From IMG/VR virus record IMGVR_UViG_3300042890_000138, positions 1 to 21,234 of that record: a stretch of DNA of 21,234 nt; one strand, given 5' to 3'. The translations under genes were made by a program, and so were the position numbers. The stretch comes from a virus. The notes below the pieces were generated by a model, which saw only the letters and a list, made by a program, of their open reading frames with translations, was not told the origin of the DNA and ran no database searches. This document shows positions 1 through 5,970 of the stretch, piece after piece. Position 1 is the first letter of the stretch; every line of letters starts with the position of its first letter.

Positions 1-144
1 GCTGTTCTTGTTGAACAACAAAAAGTTCGTTCACAAGCTCAGTACAAACAAGAGTACTTAGGCACTCTATACACTGCAGATACAATCTATGGTGTTAAAG
101 AGTTGCGTGATAATGCTTGTTTCGCTTTAGCAGTTCCTTTATAA
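1..144 (+). CDS. Major capsid protein, C-terminal end (partial)
   Basis: Only the last 47 codons are inside the window; the frame is open from base 1 and ends in TAA. The visible protein has the stretch LGTLYTADTIYGVKELR and ends in CFALAVPL. This kind of ending (a final beta-strand segment in which the protein mentions its own capsid contacts) is what I recall from major capsid proteins of T7-like podoviruses. The position fits too: immediately upstream of a strong terminator and the tail/adhesin genes, with tail tubular genes further on, as in T7 where gene 10 is followed by a terminator and genes 11-12. The call rests on this short C-terminus and on gene order, so it is an inference; another abundant virion protein is possible. 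Confidence 0.6.
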   Translation, partial: AVLVEQQKVRSQAQYKQEYLGTLYTADTIYGVKELRDNACFALAVPL

Positions 145-158
145 GAAACTGATAGATG

Positions 159-186
159 GCCCTTGCTTAGGCAGGGGCTATTTTTA
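159..186 (+). terminator. Rho-independent terminator after the capsid gene
   Basis: The sequence GCCCTTGC-TTAG-GCAGGGGC forms an 8-bp stem (one G-T wobble) with a 4-base loop, followed directly by TATTTTTAT. It lies 15 bases after the presumed capsid stop codon. This is a classical intrinsic terminator. Partial read-through here would set a high capsid to low tail-protein ratio, comparable to the T7 terminator after gene 10 (inference). Confidence 0.85.
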
Positions 187-230
187 TGGGTACTTTTCTA
201 GTATCTATAAGAATATTCAAGGAGATCTAA

Positions 231-389
231 ATGAAATTCAAATGTTTACAATCAGGTGTGGTAATTGAGTTCGTTCAAGAACAAGATATTAAAACAACTC
301 TAGATAATCCAGCTTATGAAGTATATGAAGAACCAGTAGTTGCTCCTAAAAAAGAAACTAAAAAAGTAGAAGTTAAAGAAGAGGAATAG
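231..389 (+). CDS. Small charged phage protein of unknown function
   Basis: This gene encodes 52 residues beginning MKFKCLQSGVVIEFVQ. The first half looks like a small folded beta/alpha module (KCLQSG..IEF...QDI). The last 15 residues are almost only Lys and Glu (APKKETKKVEVKEEE), probably a flexible charged tail. The start is supported by an AAGGAG Shine-Dalgarno sequence 6 bases before the ATG. The gene ends 2 bases before the next start. Small proteins of this type sit next to capsid and tail genes in many phages and have no assigned role; head decoration or an adaptor is possible but not shown by the sequence. Confidence 0.75.
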   Translation: MKFKCLQSGVVIEFVQEQDIKTTLDNPAYEVYEEPVVAPKKETKKVEVKEEE

Positions 390-391
390 TC

Positions 392-1621
392 ATGGGTATT
401 TATCGTGGTCCTGGTGGGCCAGGAGATGCTACAGGTGATGCAGCCAATGAGGCAGTAATTGCTAAACAAGCAGCTGATGAAGCAGAGGCTAGTGCCTTAG
501 CTGCTGCTAGTAGTGCTACTGCTGCTGCAGCGTCAGCATCAAGTGCCTCGACAAGCTCAACTAATGCAAGTAACCAAGCCACAGCTGCAGCCTCATCTGC
601 AAGTGCTGCTTCTACTTCTGCATCTAATGCTGCTACAAGTGCTACTGCAGCACAGACTGCTGAAACAAATGCAGAAACTGCAGAGGCTAATGCAGAGACA
701 GCAGAAGCTGGAGCAGAGTTAGCAGAATCTAATGCAAATGCTAGCGCAGCTTTAGCTCAAGATTGGGCTACAAAAACATCTGGGACTGTTGCAGGTGGAG
801 AATACTCAGCTAAATATCATGCACAAGCTGCTAGTACTTCTGCTACAAATGCAGCAAGCTCTGCTTCTAGTGCATCTACATCAGCTACATCAGCTTCAAC
901 TAGTGCATCAGCAGCAAGCACTTCTGCAACTAATGCTTCTAACTCAGCTAGTGCAGCCTCAACATCAGCAAGCAATGCTTCAACATCAGCAACTAACGCT
1001 GCAAGTTCTGCTACATCTGCTAGTAGTTCTGCAAGTACAGCTAGTACTCAAGCAGGAATAGCTACAACTAAAGCAGGAGAGGCTAGCACATCAGCTTCTA
1101 ATGCAGCAACATCTGAAACTAATGCCGCATCCAGTGCAAGTGCAGCAAGTACTAGCGCCTCTAATGCAAGTACGTCAGCTACTAACGCAGCTAATTCAGC
1201 AACTGCTGCTAGTAACTCAGCTACAAGTGCAAGTGGTAGTGCAAGTAGTGCAGCAACGTCAGCAACAAATGCTGCAGCAAGTGCAACATTAGCAGCTAGT
1301 TATACTCCTAGTCAAACAGGAAATGCAGGTAAGTTTCTTACAACTAATGGTAGTGTAACTTCTTGGGGAACAGTTGATGCTTTACCAAGTCAATCTGGAA
1401 ACTCAGGTAAGTACTTAACTACCAATGGTACAGTAGCTTCTTGGAATACACTAGACACAGATGCTAATAAAACTACTAAAGGTTTATATGAACATAGTAA
1501 TACTATTTCTGTAAACTATACAATAGCTACAGGAAACAATGCAATGAGTGTAGGACCACTAACTATTAATAGTGGTGTTACAGTTACTGTGCCAAGCGGT
1601 TCTAATTGGAAGGTTCTATAA
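392..1621 (+). CDS. Ala/Ser/Thr-rich tail fibre shaft protein
   Basis: The 409-residue product starts MGIYRGPGGPGDATGDA, a short Gly-rich N-terminus that I associate with podovirus fibre proteins. Residues about 20-300 are low-complexity Ala, Ser, Thr and Asn repeats (STSASNASTSATNAASSA type) with an AETAEANAETAEAGAE heptad-like stretch. This pattern is typical of trimeric coiled-coil shafts in phage tail fibres. One non-repetitive insert, around residues 120-145, contains DWATKTSGTVAGGEYSAKYH, a known tail-fibre motif. Residues 306-325 and 332-351 are two copies of a 20-residue unit (PSQ.GN.GK.LTTNG.V.SW). The C-terminus (NYTIATGNNAMSVGPLTINSGVTV...) resembles the end domain of fibres and tail spikes. 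The stop codon overlaps the ATG of the next gene (TAATG). Role: virion-attached extended fibre, probably a stalk or scaffold for adhesins; receptor unknown. Confidence 0.75.
   Translation: MGIYRGPGGPGDATGDAANEAVIAKQAADEAEASALAAASSATAAAASASSASTSSTNASNQATAAASSASAASTSASNAATSATAAQTAETNAETAEANAETAEAGAELAESNANASAALAQDWATKTSGTVAGGEYSAKYHAQAASTSATNAASSASSASTSATSASTSASAASTSATNASNSASAASTSASNASTSATNAASSATSASSSASTASTQAGIATTKAGEASTSASNAATSETNAASSASAASTSASNASTSATNAANSATAASNSATSASGSASSAATSATNAAASATLAASYTPSQTGNAGKFLTTNGSVTSWGTVDALPSQSGNSGKYLTTNGTVASWNTLDTDANKTTKGLYEHSNTISVNYTIATGNNAMSVGPLTINSGVTVTVPSGSNWKVL
1307..1444 (+). repeat. Two 60-bp in-frame repeats in the fibre gene
   Basis: Copy 1 is at 1307-1366 and copy 2 at 1385-1444, separated by six codons. 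Both encode a 20-residue unit of the form PSQ(T/S)GN(A/S)GK(F/Y)LTTNG(S/T)V(T/A)SW. Similarity is clear in protein but several synonymous differences have built up in DNA, so this is an old duplication. Related units occur in the fibre gene at 8210-8992 (STSGNVLTSNGTTW). The unit is a recurring small tail-fibre module. Confidence 0.8.
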
Positions 1622-2196
1622 TGGCTTCAATAATTAATGCAAGTACAAGTGGCGCTGGTGGCGTCATTACCACAGCAGATGCAAGTGGGGTATTAGAACT
1701 GCAATCTGGTGGCACAACTGTAGCAACGATAAGAGCGTCTGGTGTTAATGCTGGTATTCAAGTAGCTGCTAATGCTGCTCCAGCGTTTAGTGCTTATCAA
1801 AGCACAGACCAAACAGGATTATCTTCTAATACATATACAAAATGCAATTTCCAAACAGAAGAATTTGATACTAATTCTAATTTTGCTTCTTCAACTTTTA
1901 CACCTACAGTTGCTGGATATTATCAATTAAATTGGGGTGCCGATTTATATGCTGCTGGTGGCGGAACTGGATTTATTGCAGCCCTATATAAAAACGGTTC
2001 TTTATATAAAGCATCTAGTGGATTATTTAGTGGCTCAGCAACAGAGATTCAATCCGTTGGTTCAGCAATTGTTTACATGAATGGCTCAACTGATTATGTT
2101 GACGTATATGTAAGAATTGTTGGTGGCTCTGCAAGACAAACGTATTCTGCTATGCCCTATACATTTTTTAATGGCTCTATGATTAGGAGTGCATAA
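1621..2196 (+). CDS. C1q-like tail fibre/adhesin, unit 1
   Basis: The 191-residue product has an N-terminal attachment part (MASIINASTSGAGGVITTAD..., with ELQSGGTTVATIRASG) common in short phage fibres. Residues about 58-191 look like a C1q/TNF-like jelly-roll: AFSAYQS at the start, FDTNSNF, FTPTVAGYYQLNW, ALYKNGS, VYMNGSTDYVDVYV, and a final FFNGSMIRSA. C1q-like domains form trimers and serve as binding heads in phage adhesins. An upstream in-frame codon exists at 1606, but the ATG at 1621 is preferred because it makes a TAATG stop/start coupling with the previous gene and matches the usual N-terminus. A small chaperone-like gene follows directly. Likely role: receptor-binding tip; ligand unknown. 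Confidence 0.75.
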   Translation: MASIINASTSGAGGVITTADASGVLELQSGGTTVATIRASGVNAGIQVAANAAPAFSAYQSTDQTGLSSNTYTKCNFQTEEFDTNSNFASSTFTPTVAGYYQLNWGADLYAAGGGTGFIAALYKNGSLYKASSGLFSGSATEIQSVGSAIVYMNGSTDYVDVYVRIVGGSARQTYSAMPYTFFNGSMIRSA

Positions 2197-2197
2197 T

Positions 2198-2359
2198 ATG
2201 ACATTATACGAAAAAATAATTACTTTATATCCTGAATTAACTAATGAAGATTTTGTAAAAACAATTATTCTACAAAATGATTCAGATGGTAAAGGTGACT
2301 ACATAGCAGAATGGAATCATCCTACACTGCCACGTCCAACAGAGGAGCAATTAGCATGA
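2198..2359 (+). CDS. Small tail-fibre assembly/chaperone-like protein (XkdW/YorD type), unit 1
   Basis: The gene encodes 53 residues starting MTLYEKIITLYPELTNEDF and containing LQNDSDGKGDYIAEW and LPRPTEEQLA. This is the layout of the small XkdW/SP-beta YorD-like family found directly downstream of phage fibre genes; some relatives are annotated as fibre assembly chaperones. It starts 1 base after the adhesin stop and its TGA overlaps the ATG of the next adhesin (ATGA), so it is translationally coupled to both. A close paralogue is at 2889-3056. The exact function of the family is not established; fibre folding or assembly is inferred from context. Confidence 0.75.
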   Translation: MTLYEKIITLYPELTNEDFVKTIILQNDSDGKGDYIAEWNHPTLPRPTEEQLA

Positions 2360-2889
2360 GCGCAATCGTAATCGCTGGGGACACCTCAGGCTCAGTAACA
2401 CTAGATGCACCAGCAAATGCAGGGACAACCGTATTAACATTGCCAGCTACAAGTGGTACTGTAATGGTGAATGGTCCAGCGTTTAGTGTATCTAGAATAA
2501 CAACAAATCAATCCATATCTATTGGTGTTTATACAAAAGTTCAGTTTAACAATGTTAGTTACGATACTAACAGTAATTGGGATGCTGCAAATTATAGGTT
2601 TATACCTTCAGTCGCTGGATATTATCAATTTAATTTAAATGTAACAAGTGCTTCTTCTGGTGTTATTGCCGTATTTACTACTATTTGGAAAAATGGAACT
2701 GAATCGGCATGGGCAACCCTTCAAACATCAGGTGGTCGAAGCACCCCTACTGTATCTACTGTTTTATATATGAACGGAACTACAGATTATGTTGAAGGTT
2801 ACGGTTTTATAGAGGCTGGAACAAGTCCTGTTTTTCAATCTGGAAATGCACGAACAAGTTTCTCTGGCTGCTTAGTGAGAGGTGCATAA
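2356..2889 (+). CDS. C1q-like tail fibre/adhesin, unit 2
   Basis: The 177-residue product is a paralogue of the adhesin at 1621-2196. Its N-terminus (MSAIVIAGDTSGSVTLDAPA, then TTVLTLPATSGTVMV) is a different but also common fibre attachment segment. Residues about 47-177 are again C1q-like: AFSVSRITTNQ, YDTNSNWDAANYRFIPSVAGYYQFNLN, IWKNGTE, LYMNGTTDYVEGYGF, and a final FSGCLVRGA. A longer in-frame reading from 2311 is rejected: it would cover the end of the previous gene, while the ATG at 2356 overlaps that gene's stop as ATGA. The TAA overlaps the next ATG. Likely a second receptor-binding head with different specificity. Confidence 0.75.
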   Translation: MSAIVIAGDTSGSVTLDAPANAGTTVLTLPATSGTVMVNGPAFSVSRITTNQSISIGVYTKVQFNNVSYDTNSNWDAANYRFIPSVAGYYQFNLNVTSASSGVIAVFTTIWKNGTESAWATLQTSGGRSTPTVSTVLYMNGTTDYVEGYGFIEAGTSPVFQSGNARTSFSGCLVRGA

Positions 2890-3056
2890 TGACACTATAT
2901 GAAAAAATTATTTCACTTTACCCTGAATTAGCATTGCATGATTTTGCCTCTGGTACTATCCGCTTACAAAACGATAGCGATGGTCGTGGTGACTACATAG
3001 CAGAATGGAATCATACTTTGCCTAGACCTACAGATGAACAATTAGGAGCAGTATAA
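2889..3056 (+). CDS. Small tail-fibre assembly/chaperone-like protein (XkdW/YorD type), unit 2
   Basis: The gene encodes 55 residues starting MTLYEKIISLYPELALHDF, with LQNDSDGRGDYIAEWNH and LPRPTDEQLGAV. It is clearly paralogous to the protein at 2198-2359; a DNA stretch of over 25 bases around GACTACATAGCAGAATGG is identical in both. It is coupled to its neighbours by one-base overlaps (TAATG) on both sides. The pair 'C1q adhesin plus this protein' therefore exists twice in tandem. Function is inferred from context as for the first copy. Confidence 0.75.
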   Translation: MTLYEKIISLYPELALHDFASGTIRLQNDSDGRGDYIAEWNHTLPRPTDEQLGAV

Positions 3057-3163
3057 TGCCAATAACATTAAACGGCGATAGTGGCATAACCACTCCTACC
3101 TACGGTGGCTCAGTAACGGCAGAATACTCTGTCCCTGTAACAGCATTTAAGAATCGTAAATGA
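3056..3163 (+). pseudogene. Truncated tail fibre N-terminus, cut off at the homing endonuclease
   Basis: This 35-codon frame (MPITLNGDSGITTPTYGG...FKNRK, then TGA) matches the first 34 residues of the full fibre at 3675-4682 at 23 positions. In the intact gene the sequence continues KNR-LINGACMIDQRNAG; here it stops right after KNR. It is therefore the 5' remnant of a fibre gene whose body has been lost. It keeps the TAATG coupling with the upstream gene, so it is still translated. Its TGA overlaps the endonuclease start as ATGA. DNA identity with the intact 5' end is low, so this is not a recent duplication. Confidence 0.8.
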
Positions 3164-3684
3164 CAGCTAGAATTTACCTAGTTACCAATAATGTTAATGG
3201 CAAGCAATATGTTGGGCAAACAATTACTCAACATAGTAGACATGGGCATGGTCATGCAATGCGTGATGCTTATAAGAAGTATGGATTTAAAAACTTTACT
3301 TATGACATTGTTGTAAGTGGTATAGATAAAGACAATTTGTTTTTAGATTATGCTGAAAAGTTTTGGATTGAAGTGATGAATACATTAGCACCTAATGGAT
3401 ATAACCTAGAATCTGGTGGTAAACGTGGGAAAATTGTTCATCATACTCCAAACAAAGGTAAGAAAGCTTCTGAAGAAACTCGTAAGAAAATGTCTGAATC
3501 ACAGCGTAAACATTGGTCATCTTATGATGTGCATCCACGCAAAGGAAGTCAGCATACTGAAGAATGGAAACAAGCTGCTAGTGAAAGAATGAAAAAACAA
3601 GTTCAATCTGAAGAAACTAAACTTAAACGCAGCGAATCAATTAAACAATGGCATAAGAAGCGGAAGGAAATGCAATGCCTATAA
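3160..3684 (+). CDS. GIY-YIG homing endonuclease with NUMOD3-like repeats
   Basis: The 174-residue protein has an N-terminal GIY-YIG nuclease domain: IYLVTN at 5-10, YVGQT at 17-21, an Arg region at 24-35, catalytic Glu66 in AEKFWIE, and Asn82 in GYNLESGG. After residue 98 it has repeated basic segments of NUMOD3 type (GKKASEETRKKMSESQRKH, GSQHTEEWKQAASERM, SEETKLKRSESIKQW) that bind DNA in free-standing and intron-encoded homing endonucleases. There is no Shine-Dalgarno sequence; its ATG overlaps the stop of the truncated fibre (ATGA), so translation probably depends on coupling. Its 3' end runs 10 bases into the next fibre gene and supplies that gene's AAGGA ribosome-binding site. Likely role: cutting phage DNA that lacks the insert and spreading this fibre locus by recombination. 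Confidence 0.9.
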   Translation: MTARIYLVTNNVNGKQYVGQTITQHSRHGHGHAMRDAYKKYGFKNFTYDIVVSGIDKDNLFLDYAEKFWIEVMNTLAPNGYNLESGGKRGKIVHHTPNKGKKASEETRKKMSESQRKHWSSYDVHPRKGSQHTEEWKQAASERMKKQVQSEETKLKRSESIKQWHKKRKEMQCL

Positions 3685-4682
3685 TTTTGGATGGAAGTCT
3701 AGGAATTACAACTCCGACTTATGGGGGTGCTGATACTGCGGAATACATTACACCTGTTGTAGGGATGAAAAATCGTCTGATAAATGGGGCGTGCATGATT
3801 GACCAGCGTAATGCTGGGGCTAGTGTTACTCCCGCTAGTTTCTCTTATACATTAGACCGCTGGCGAGCTGTCCAAACTGCTGCTTCAAAGTTTTCTATTC
3901 AACAAAATGCAGGTTCAGTAACTCCACCAGTAGGATTTAGTAATTATCTAGGGGTTACATCTTTATCTTCATTCTCTGCAACAAGTGATGTTTTTGCTAT
4001 TTACCAGTCAATTGAAGGTTTCAATACTTCTGATTTGGCATTTGGAACAGCCAATGCATCATCTGTTACAATATCGTTTTGGGTTCGTTCATCGCTAACT
4101 GGAACATTTGGCGGTGCAATTAAAAATAGTGCTGGTAATAGATGTTATCCGTTTGCTTATACAATTTCATCCGCAAACACTTGGGAACAAAAATCAGTAA
4201 ATATTGCTGGAGATACAACTGGCACTTGGCTAACAACCAATGGTATTGGTATTTCTGTTGTGTTTGGATTAGGTGTTGGTGCTTCTTCTAGTGCAACTGC
4301 AAATTCTTGGACTTCATCAGATGTTTGGTCAGCAACAGGCGCAACCTCAGTAGTCGGCACTAACGGTGCTACTTTCTACATCACAGGCGTTCAACTAGAA
4401 AAAGGCTCTACAGCTACATCCTTTGACTATAGACCTTATGGTACAGAGTTAGTGTTATGCCAACGATATTTTGAAGCAGTTCCTACTGTTGTTAATGCTT
4501 CAGGAGGATTATTTCAAAACAACTTTTATAAAGTAAATAAGCGGACAGCACCAACATTGGCATTGGTATTTGGCTCTATTTCTCCAGCGACTTTAAATAG
4601 TAGAGATGTTAATTATTTTACAATAGATGGATTAGCTACTTCAAATGCAGTAGTGTCTGTAACAGCAACAGCGGAACTATAA
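3675..4682 (+). CDS. Tail fibre with carbohydrate-binding-like jelly roll
   Basis: The 335-residue product begins MPIILDGSLGITTPTYGG, a standard phage fibre N-terminus. It continues with KNRLINGACMIDQRNAG and DRWRAVQT, then a jelly-roll-like region (YQSIEGFNTSDLAFG, VTISFWVRSSLTGTFGG, NTWEQKSVNIAGDTTGTW, GATFYITGVQLEKGSTATSFDYRPYGTELVLCQRYF). This DRW...SFWVRS...GVQLEKG...RPYGTEL.LCQRYF pattern is widespread in fibres of aquatic and enteric podoviruses, where it resembles carbohydrate-binding modules. The C-terminal 70 residues after CQRYF are probably a variable tip. The start at 3675 is backed by AAGGA 6 bases upstream, inside the endonuclease gene. Followed after 3 bases by its small partner gene. 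Likely a receptor-binding fibre. Confidence 0.8.
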   Translation: MPIILDGSLGITTPTYGGADTAEYITPVVGMKNRLINGACMIDQRNAGASVTPASFSYTLDRWRAVQTAASKFSIQQNAGSVTPPVGFSNYLGVTSLSSFSATSDVFAIYQSIEGFNTSDLAFGTANASSVTISFWVRSSLTGTFGGAIKNSAGNRCYPFAYTISSANTWEQKSVNIAGDTTGTWLTTNGIGISVVFGLGVGASSSATANSWTSSDVWSATGATSVVGTNGATFYITGVQLEKGSTATSFDYRPYGTELVLCQRYFEAVPTVVNASGGLFQNNFYKVNKRTAPTLALVFGSISPATLNSRDVNYFTIDGLATSNAVVSVTATAEL

Positions 4683-4685
4683 TTT

Positions 4686-4859
4686 ATGTATAAACTAATT
4701 AAAGATAGTCTTACCAATACCGTAAATTCTGTACAACGTTTATCAGACAATGCTTGTATCCCATTTGACCCAGCTAACACAGACTACCAAGCATATTTAA
4801 AATGGCTTGAAAAAGGCAATACACCAGAACCAGCAGATGAACTAAATACAACACTATAA
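4686..4859 (+). CDS. Small fibre-associated protein
   Basis: The gene encodes 57 residues: [19 protein letters not shown], then [21 protein letters not shown] and [10 protein letters not shown]. Proteins of this pattern ('...RL.DNA.IPFD.ANTDYQ.YL.W...GN.P.PAD') are found right after fibre genes in many phages and probably assist fibre folding or assembly, a role equivalent to the XkdW-like genes of units 1 and 2. It starts 3 bases after the fibre stop. The family match is from memory of the motif; the function is inferred. Confidence 0.75.
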   Translation: MYKLIKDSLTNTVNSVQRLSDNACIPFDPANTDYQAYLKWLEKGNTPEPADELNTTL

Positions 4860-4873
4860 CTAAGGACTAAGGA

Positions 4874-5053
4874 ATGACTCCTGAAGAACAAAAAGAAATA
4901 CACAAAGCTGCTATTAAAGAAGCTATAGGAGAGTGGCTAGATAAGCAGTTCATTACCTTAGGTAAGTGGACTCTTAAAGGATTATCTGCAATGGGTTTAG
5001 CTGTGCTTGTTTACCTGTGGGCAGCTGCTCATGGATGGACTATTAAGCTATGA
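4874..5053 (+). CDS. Small single-span membrane protein of the lysis group
   Basis: The gene encodes 59 residues. The N-terminal half is charged (MTPEEQKEIHKAAIKEAIGEW), followed by one hydrophobic segment at about 36-55 (GLSAMGLAVLVYLWAAAHGW). The start is preceded by an AGGACTAAGGA purine run. Its TGA overlaps the ATG of the endolysin gene (ATGA). One transmembrane helix directly before an endolysin suggests a holin or spanin-like accessory, but the sequence alone does not settle which. A second hydrophobic small protein follows the endolysin. Confidence 0.7.
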   Translation: MTPEEQKEIHKAAIKEAIGEWLDKQFITLGKWTLKGLSAMGLAVLVYLWAAAHGWTIKL

Positions 5054-5463
5054 TTAATTCTCGTAAGTTAGAAGACTTAAATCCAAAGGTTAAAACTCTT
5101 TGTGAAAAGTTTATTGCTTCTTGTGATAAACAAGGTATTGATATTTTAATTACTTCTACATACAGAGATGGGGAATCACAAAGTGCTTTATATGCTCAAG
5201 GTAGAACTACTCCTGGAAAAATTGTTACGAATGCTAAGGCTGGACAATCCTTCCACAACTGGCGTGTTGCTTTCGATTTTGTACCCTTAGTAAATGGTAA
5301 GGCTCAATGGTCTGATGTAGGGCTATTTACTAAGTGTGGAGAAATAGCAGAACAATGTGGTTTAGAGTGGGCAGGTAGATGGAACAAGTTTAAAGAATTG
5401 GCACATTGTCAATATACAGGTGGTTTAACTTTGCAAGACTTTCAAAAAGGAAAAACATTATGA
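5050..5463 (+). CDS. Endolysin, peptidase M15 (L-alanyl-D-glutamate peptidase type)
   Basis: The 137-residue protein is an M15 (VanY/CwlK-like) zinc peptidase. Visible motifs are TSTYRDGESQSALYAQGR at 36-52, the zinc ligands His69 and Asp76 in SFHNWRVAFDF, and the C-terminal catalytic Glu116 with zinc ligand His119 in ELAHCQY. Trp107 (LEWAGRW) matches the conserved 'GLeWGG.W' motif. The length is that of a single catalytic domain with no separate cell-wall-binding domain and no signal peptide, so release needs a holin. It cleaves the peptide cross-bridge of peptidoglycan at lysis. It is coupled by 4-base overlaps to the small membrane gene before it and to the holin-like gene after it. Confidence 0.88.
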   Translation: MINSRKLEDLNPKVKTLCEKFIASCDKQGIDILITSTYRDGESQSALYAQGRTTPGKIVTNAKAGQSFHNWRVAFDFVPLVNGKAQWSDVGLFTKCGEIAEQCGLEWAGRWNKFKELAHCQYTGGLTLQDFQKGKTL

Positions 5464-5624
5464 TTACATATTTATTAGAACGTGCTCAAGAACCTTCATC
5501 ATGGCGTGGTGCTGTACTATTAGTTACTGCTGCAGGTGTAGGTATTACTCCTGAACTAGCTAATGCTATTATTACAGCAGGTGTATCTATTGCAGGTTTA
5601 CTAGGTATCTTTACTAAAGGATAA
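5460..5624 (+). CDS. Holin-like small membrane protein
   Basis: The gene encodes 54 residues: MITYLLERAQEPSSWRGAVLL, then a hydrophobic span (VTAAGVGI) and a second one (IITAGVSIAGLLGIFTKG). Two short hydrophobic segments, a short Lys-containing C-terminus and the position right after the endolysin fit a small phage holin. The ATG at 5460 overlaps the endolysin stop (ATGA) and has AAGGAAAA upstream; an in-frame start at 5406 would run 58 bases into the endolysin gene and is not preferred. The role is inferred from context and topology. Confidence 0.7.
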   Translation: MITYLLERAQEPSSWRGAVLLVTAAGVGITPELANAIITAGVSIAGLLGIFTKG

Positions 5625-5627
5625 CAT

Positions 5628-5906
5628 ATGAAGAAAGACTCTCGTTTAGAAAGAGCGGGAGTAGCTGGGTTTAATAAACCTAAGCGTACTCCTTCTCACC
5701 CAACTAAGTCTCATGTTGTTGTAGCTAAATCAGGAGATCAAGTTAAAACTATTCGCTTTGGTCAACAGGGAGTTAGTGGTGCAGGTGCTGCTCCAAAAAC
5801 TGCTAGTGAAAAAGCAAGACAGAAAAGTTTTAAAGCTCGTCATGCTTCTAACATTGCTAAAGGTAAAATGTCTGCAGCATACTGGGCAGATAAAGTCAAG
5901 TGGTAA
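5628..5906 (+). CDS. Small basic conserved protein of unknown function
   Basis: The 92-residue protein starts MKKDSRLERAGVAGFNKPKRTP, has a core HPTKSHVVVAKSGDQVKTIRFG, and ends with KARHASNIAKGKMSAAYWADKVKW. It is strongly basic. I recognise the pattern (RAGV.G.NKPKRTP.HPTKSH...IRFGQQGV...SFKARH..NI.KGKMSAAYWA) as a conserved phage and bacterial hypothetical protein often near structural genes. The basic Lys/Arg-rich C-terminus suggests nucleic-acid contact or packaging in the particle, but this is an inference. It starts 3 bases after the holin-like gene and is the last gene before the internal promoter. Confidence 0.75.
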   Translation: MKKDSRLERAGVAGFNKPKRTPSHPTKSHVVVAKSGDQVKTIRFGQQGVSGAGAAPKTASEKARQKSFKARHASNIAKGKMSAAYWADKVKW

Positions 5907-5917
5907 TTAAAAAGTAG

Positions 5918-5946
5918 TTGACAAATATACTATATTGTGGTATAAT
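5918..5946 (+). promoter_or_regulatory. Near-perfect sigma70 promoter upstream of the tail genes
   Basis: TTGACA at 5918-5923 and TATAAT at 5941-5946 are exact consensus hexamers separated by the ideal 17 bases. They lie in the 64-base gap before the tail tubular A-like gene. Transcription would begin near 5953 and give a very short leader with AGGAAAG before the ATG at 5971. A second, weaker -10-like box TATAAC (5952-5957) follows. The signal suggests use of host RNA polymerase for the second half of the virion genes. Confidence 0.8.
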
Positions 5947-5955
5947 TGTGGTATA
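5934..5955 (+). repeat. Direct repeat over the -10 region (possible operator)
   Basis: ATTGTGGTATA occurs twice back to back (5934-5944 and 5945-5955) and covers the -10 box and start-site region of the promoter. It may simply duplicate the -10 element, or serve as a binding site for a regulator that blocks the promoter. The repeat is seen; its use is inferred. Confidence 0.5.
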
Positions 5956-5970
5956 ACTTAGGAAAGTATA

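Noticed and set aside
513-1292. Leu/Gln-rich frames inside the fibre shaft gene
   Set aside because: They are frame-shifted readings of the Ala/Ser repeat codons (GCA, AGT, ACT) and have no protein-like composition.
392-1300. Short repeated DNA words in the shaft gene as a possible CRISPR or satellite array
   Set aside because: Repeats are degenerate, codon-periodic and contained in one open frame, with no constant repeat-spacer pattern.
2311-2355. Longer start of the second C1q-like adhesin
   Set aside because: It would overlap the preceding gene by 49 bases; the ATG at 2356 gives an ATGA overlap and a usual fibre N-terminus.
3150-3700. Group I intron carrying the GIY-YIG endonuclease
   Set aside because: The downstream fibre starts again from its own ATG with a complete N-terminus, so there is no split exon to join, and I could not see intron core elements in the short flanks.
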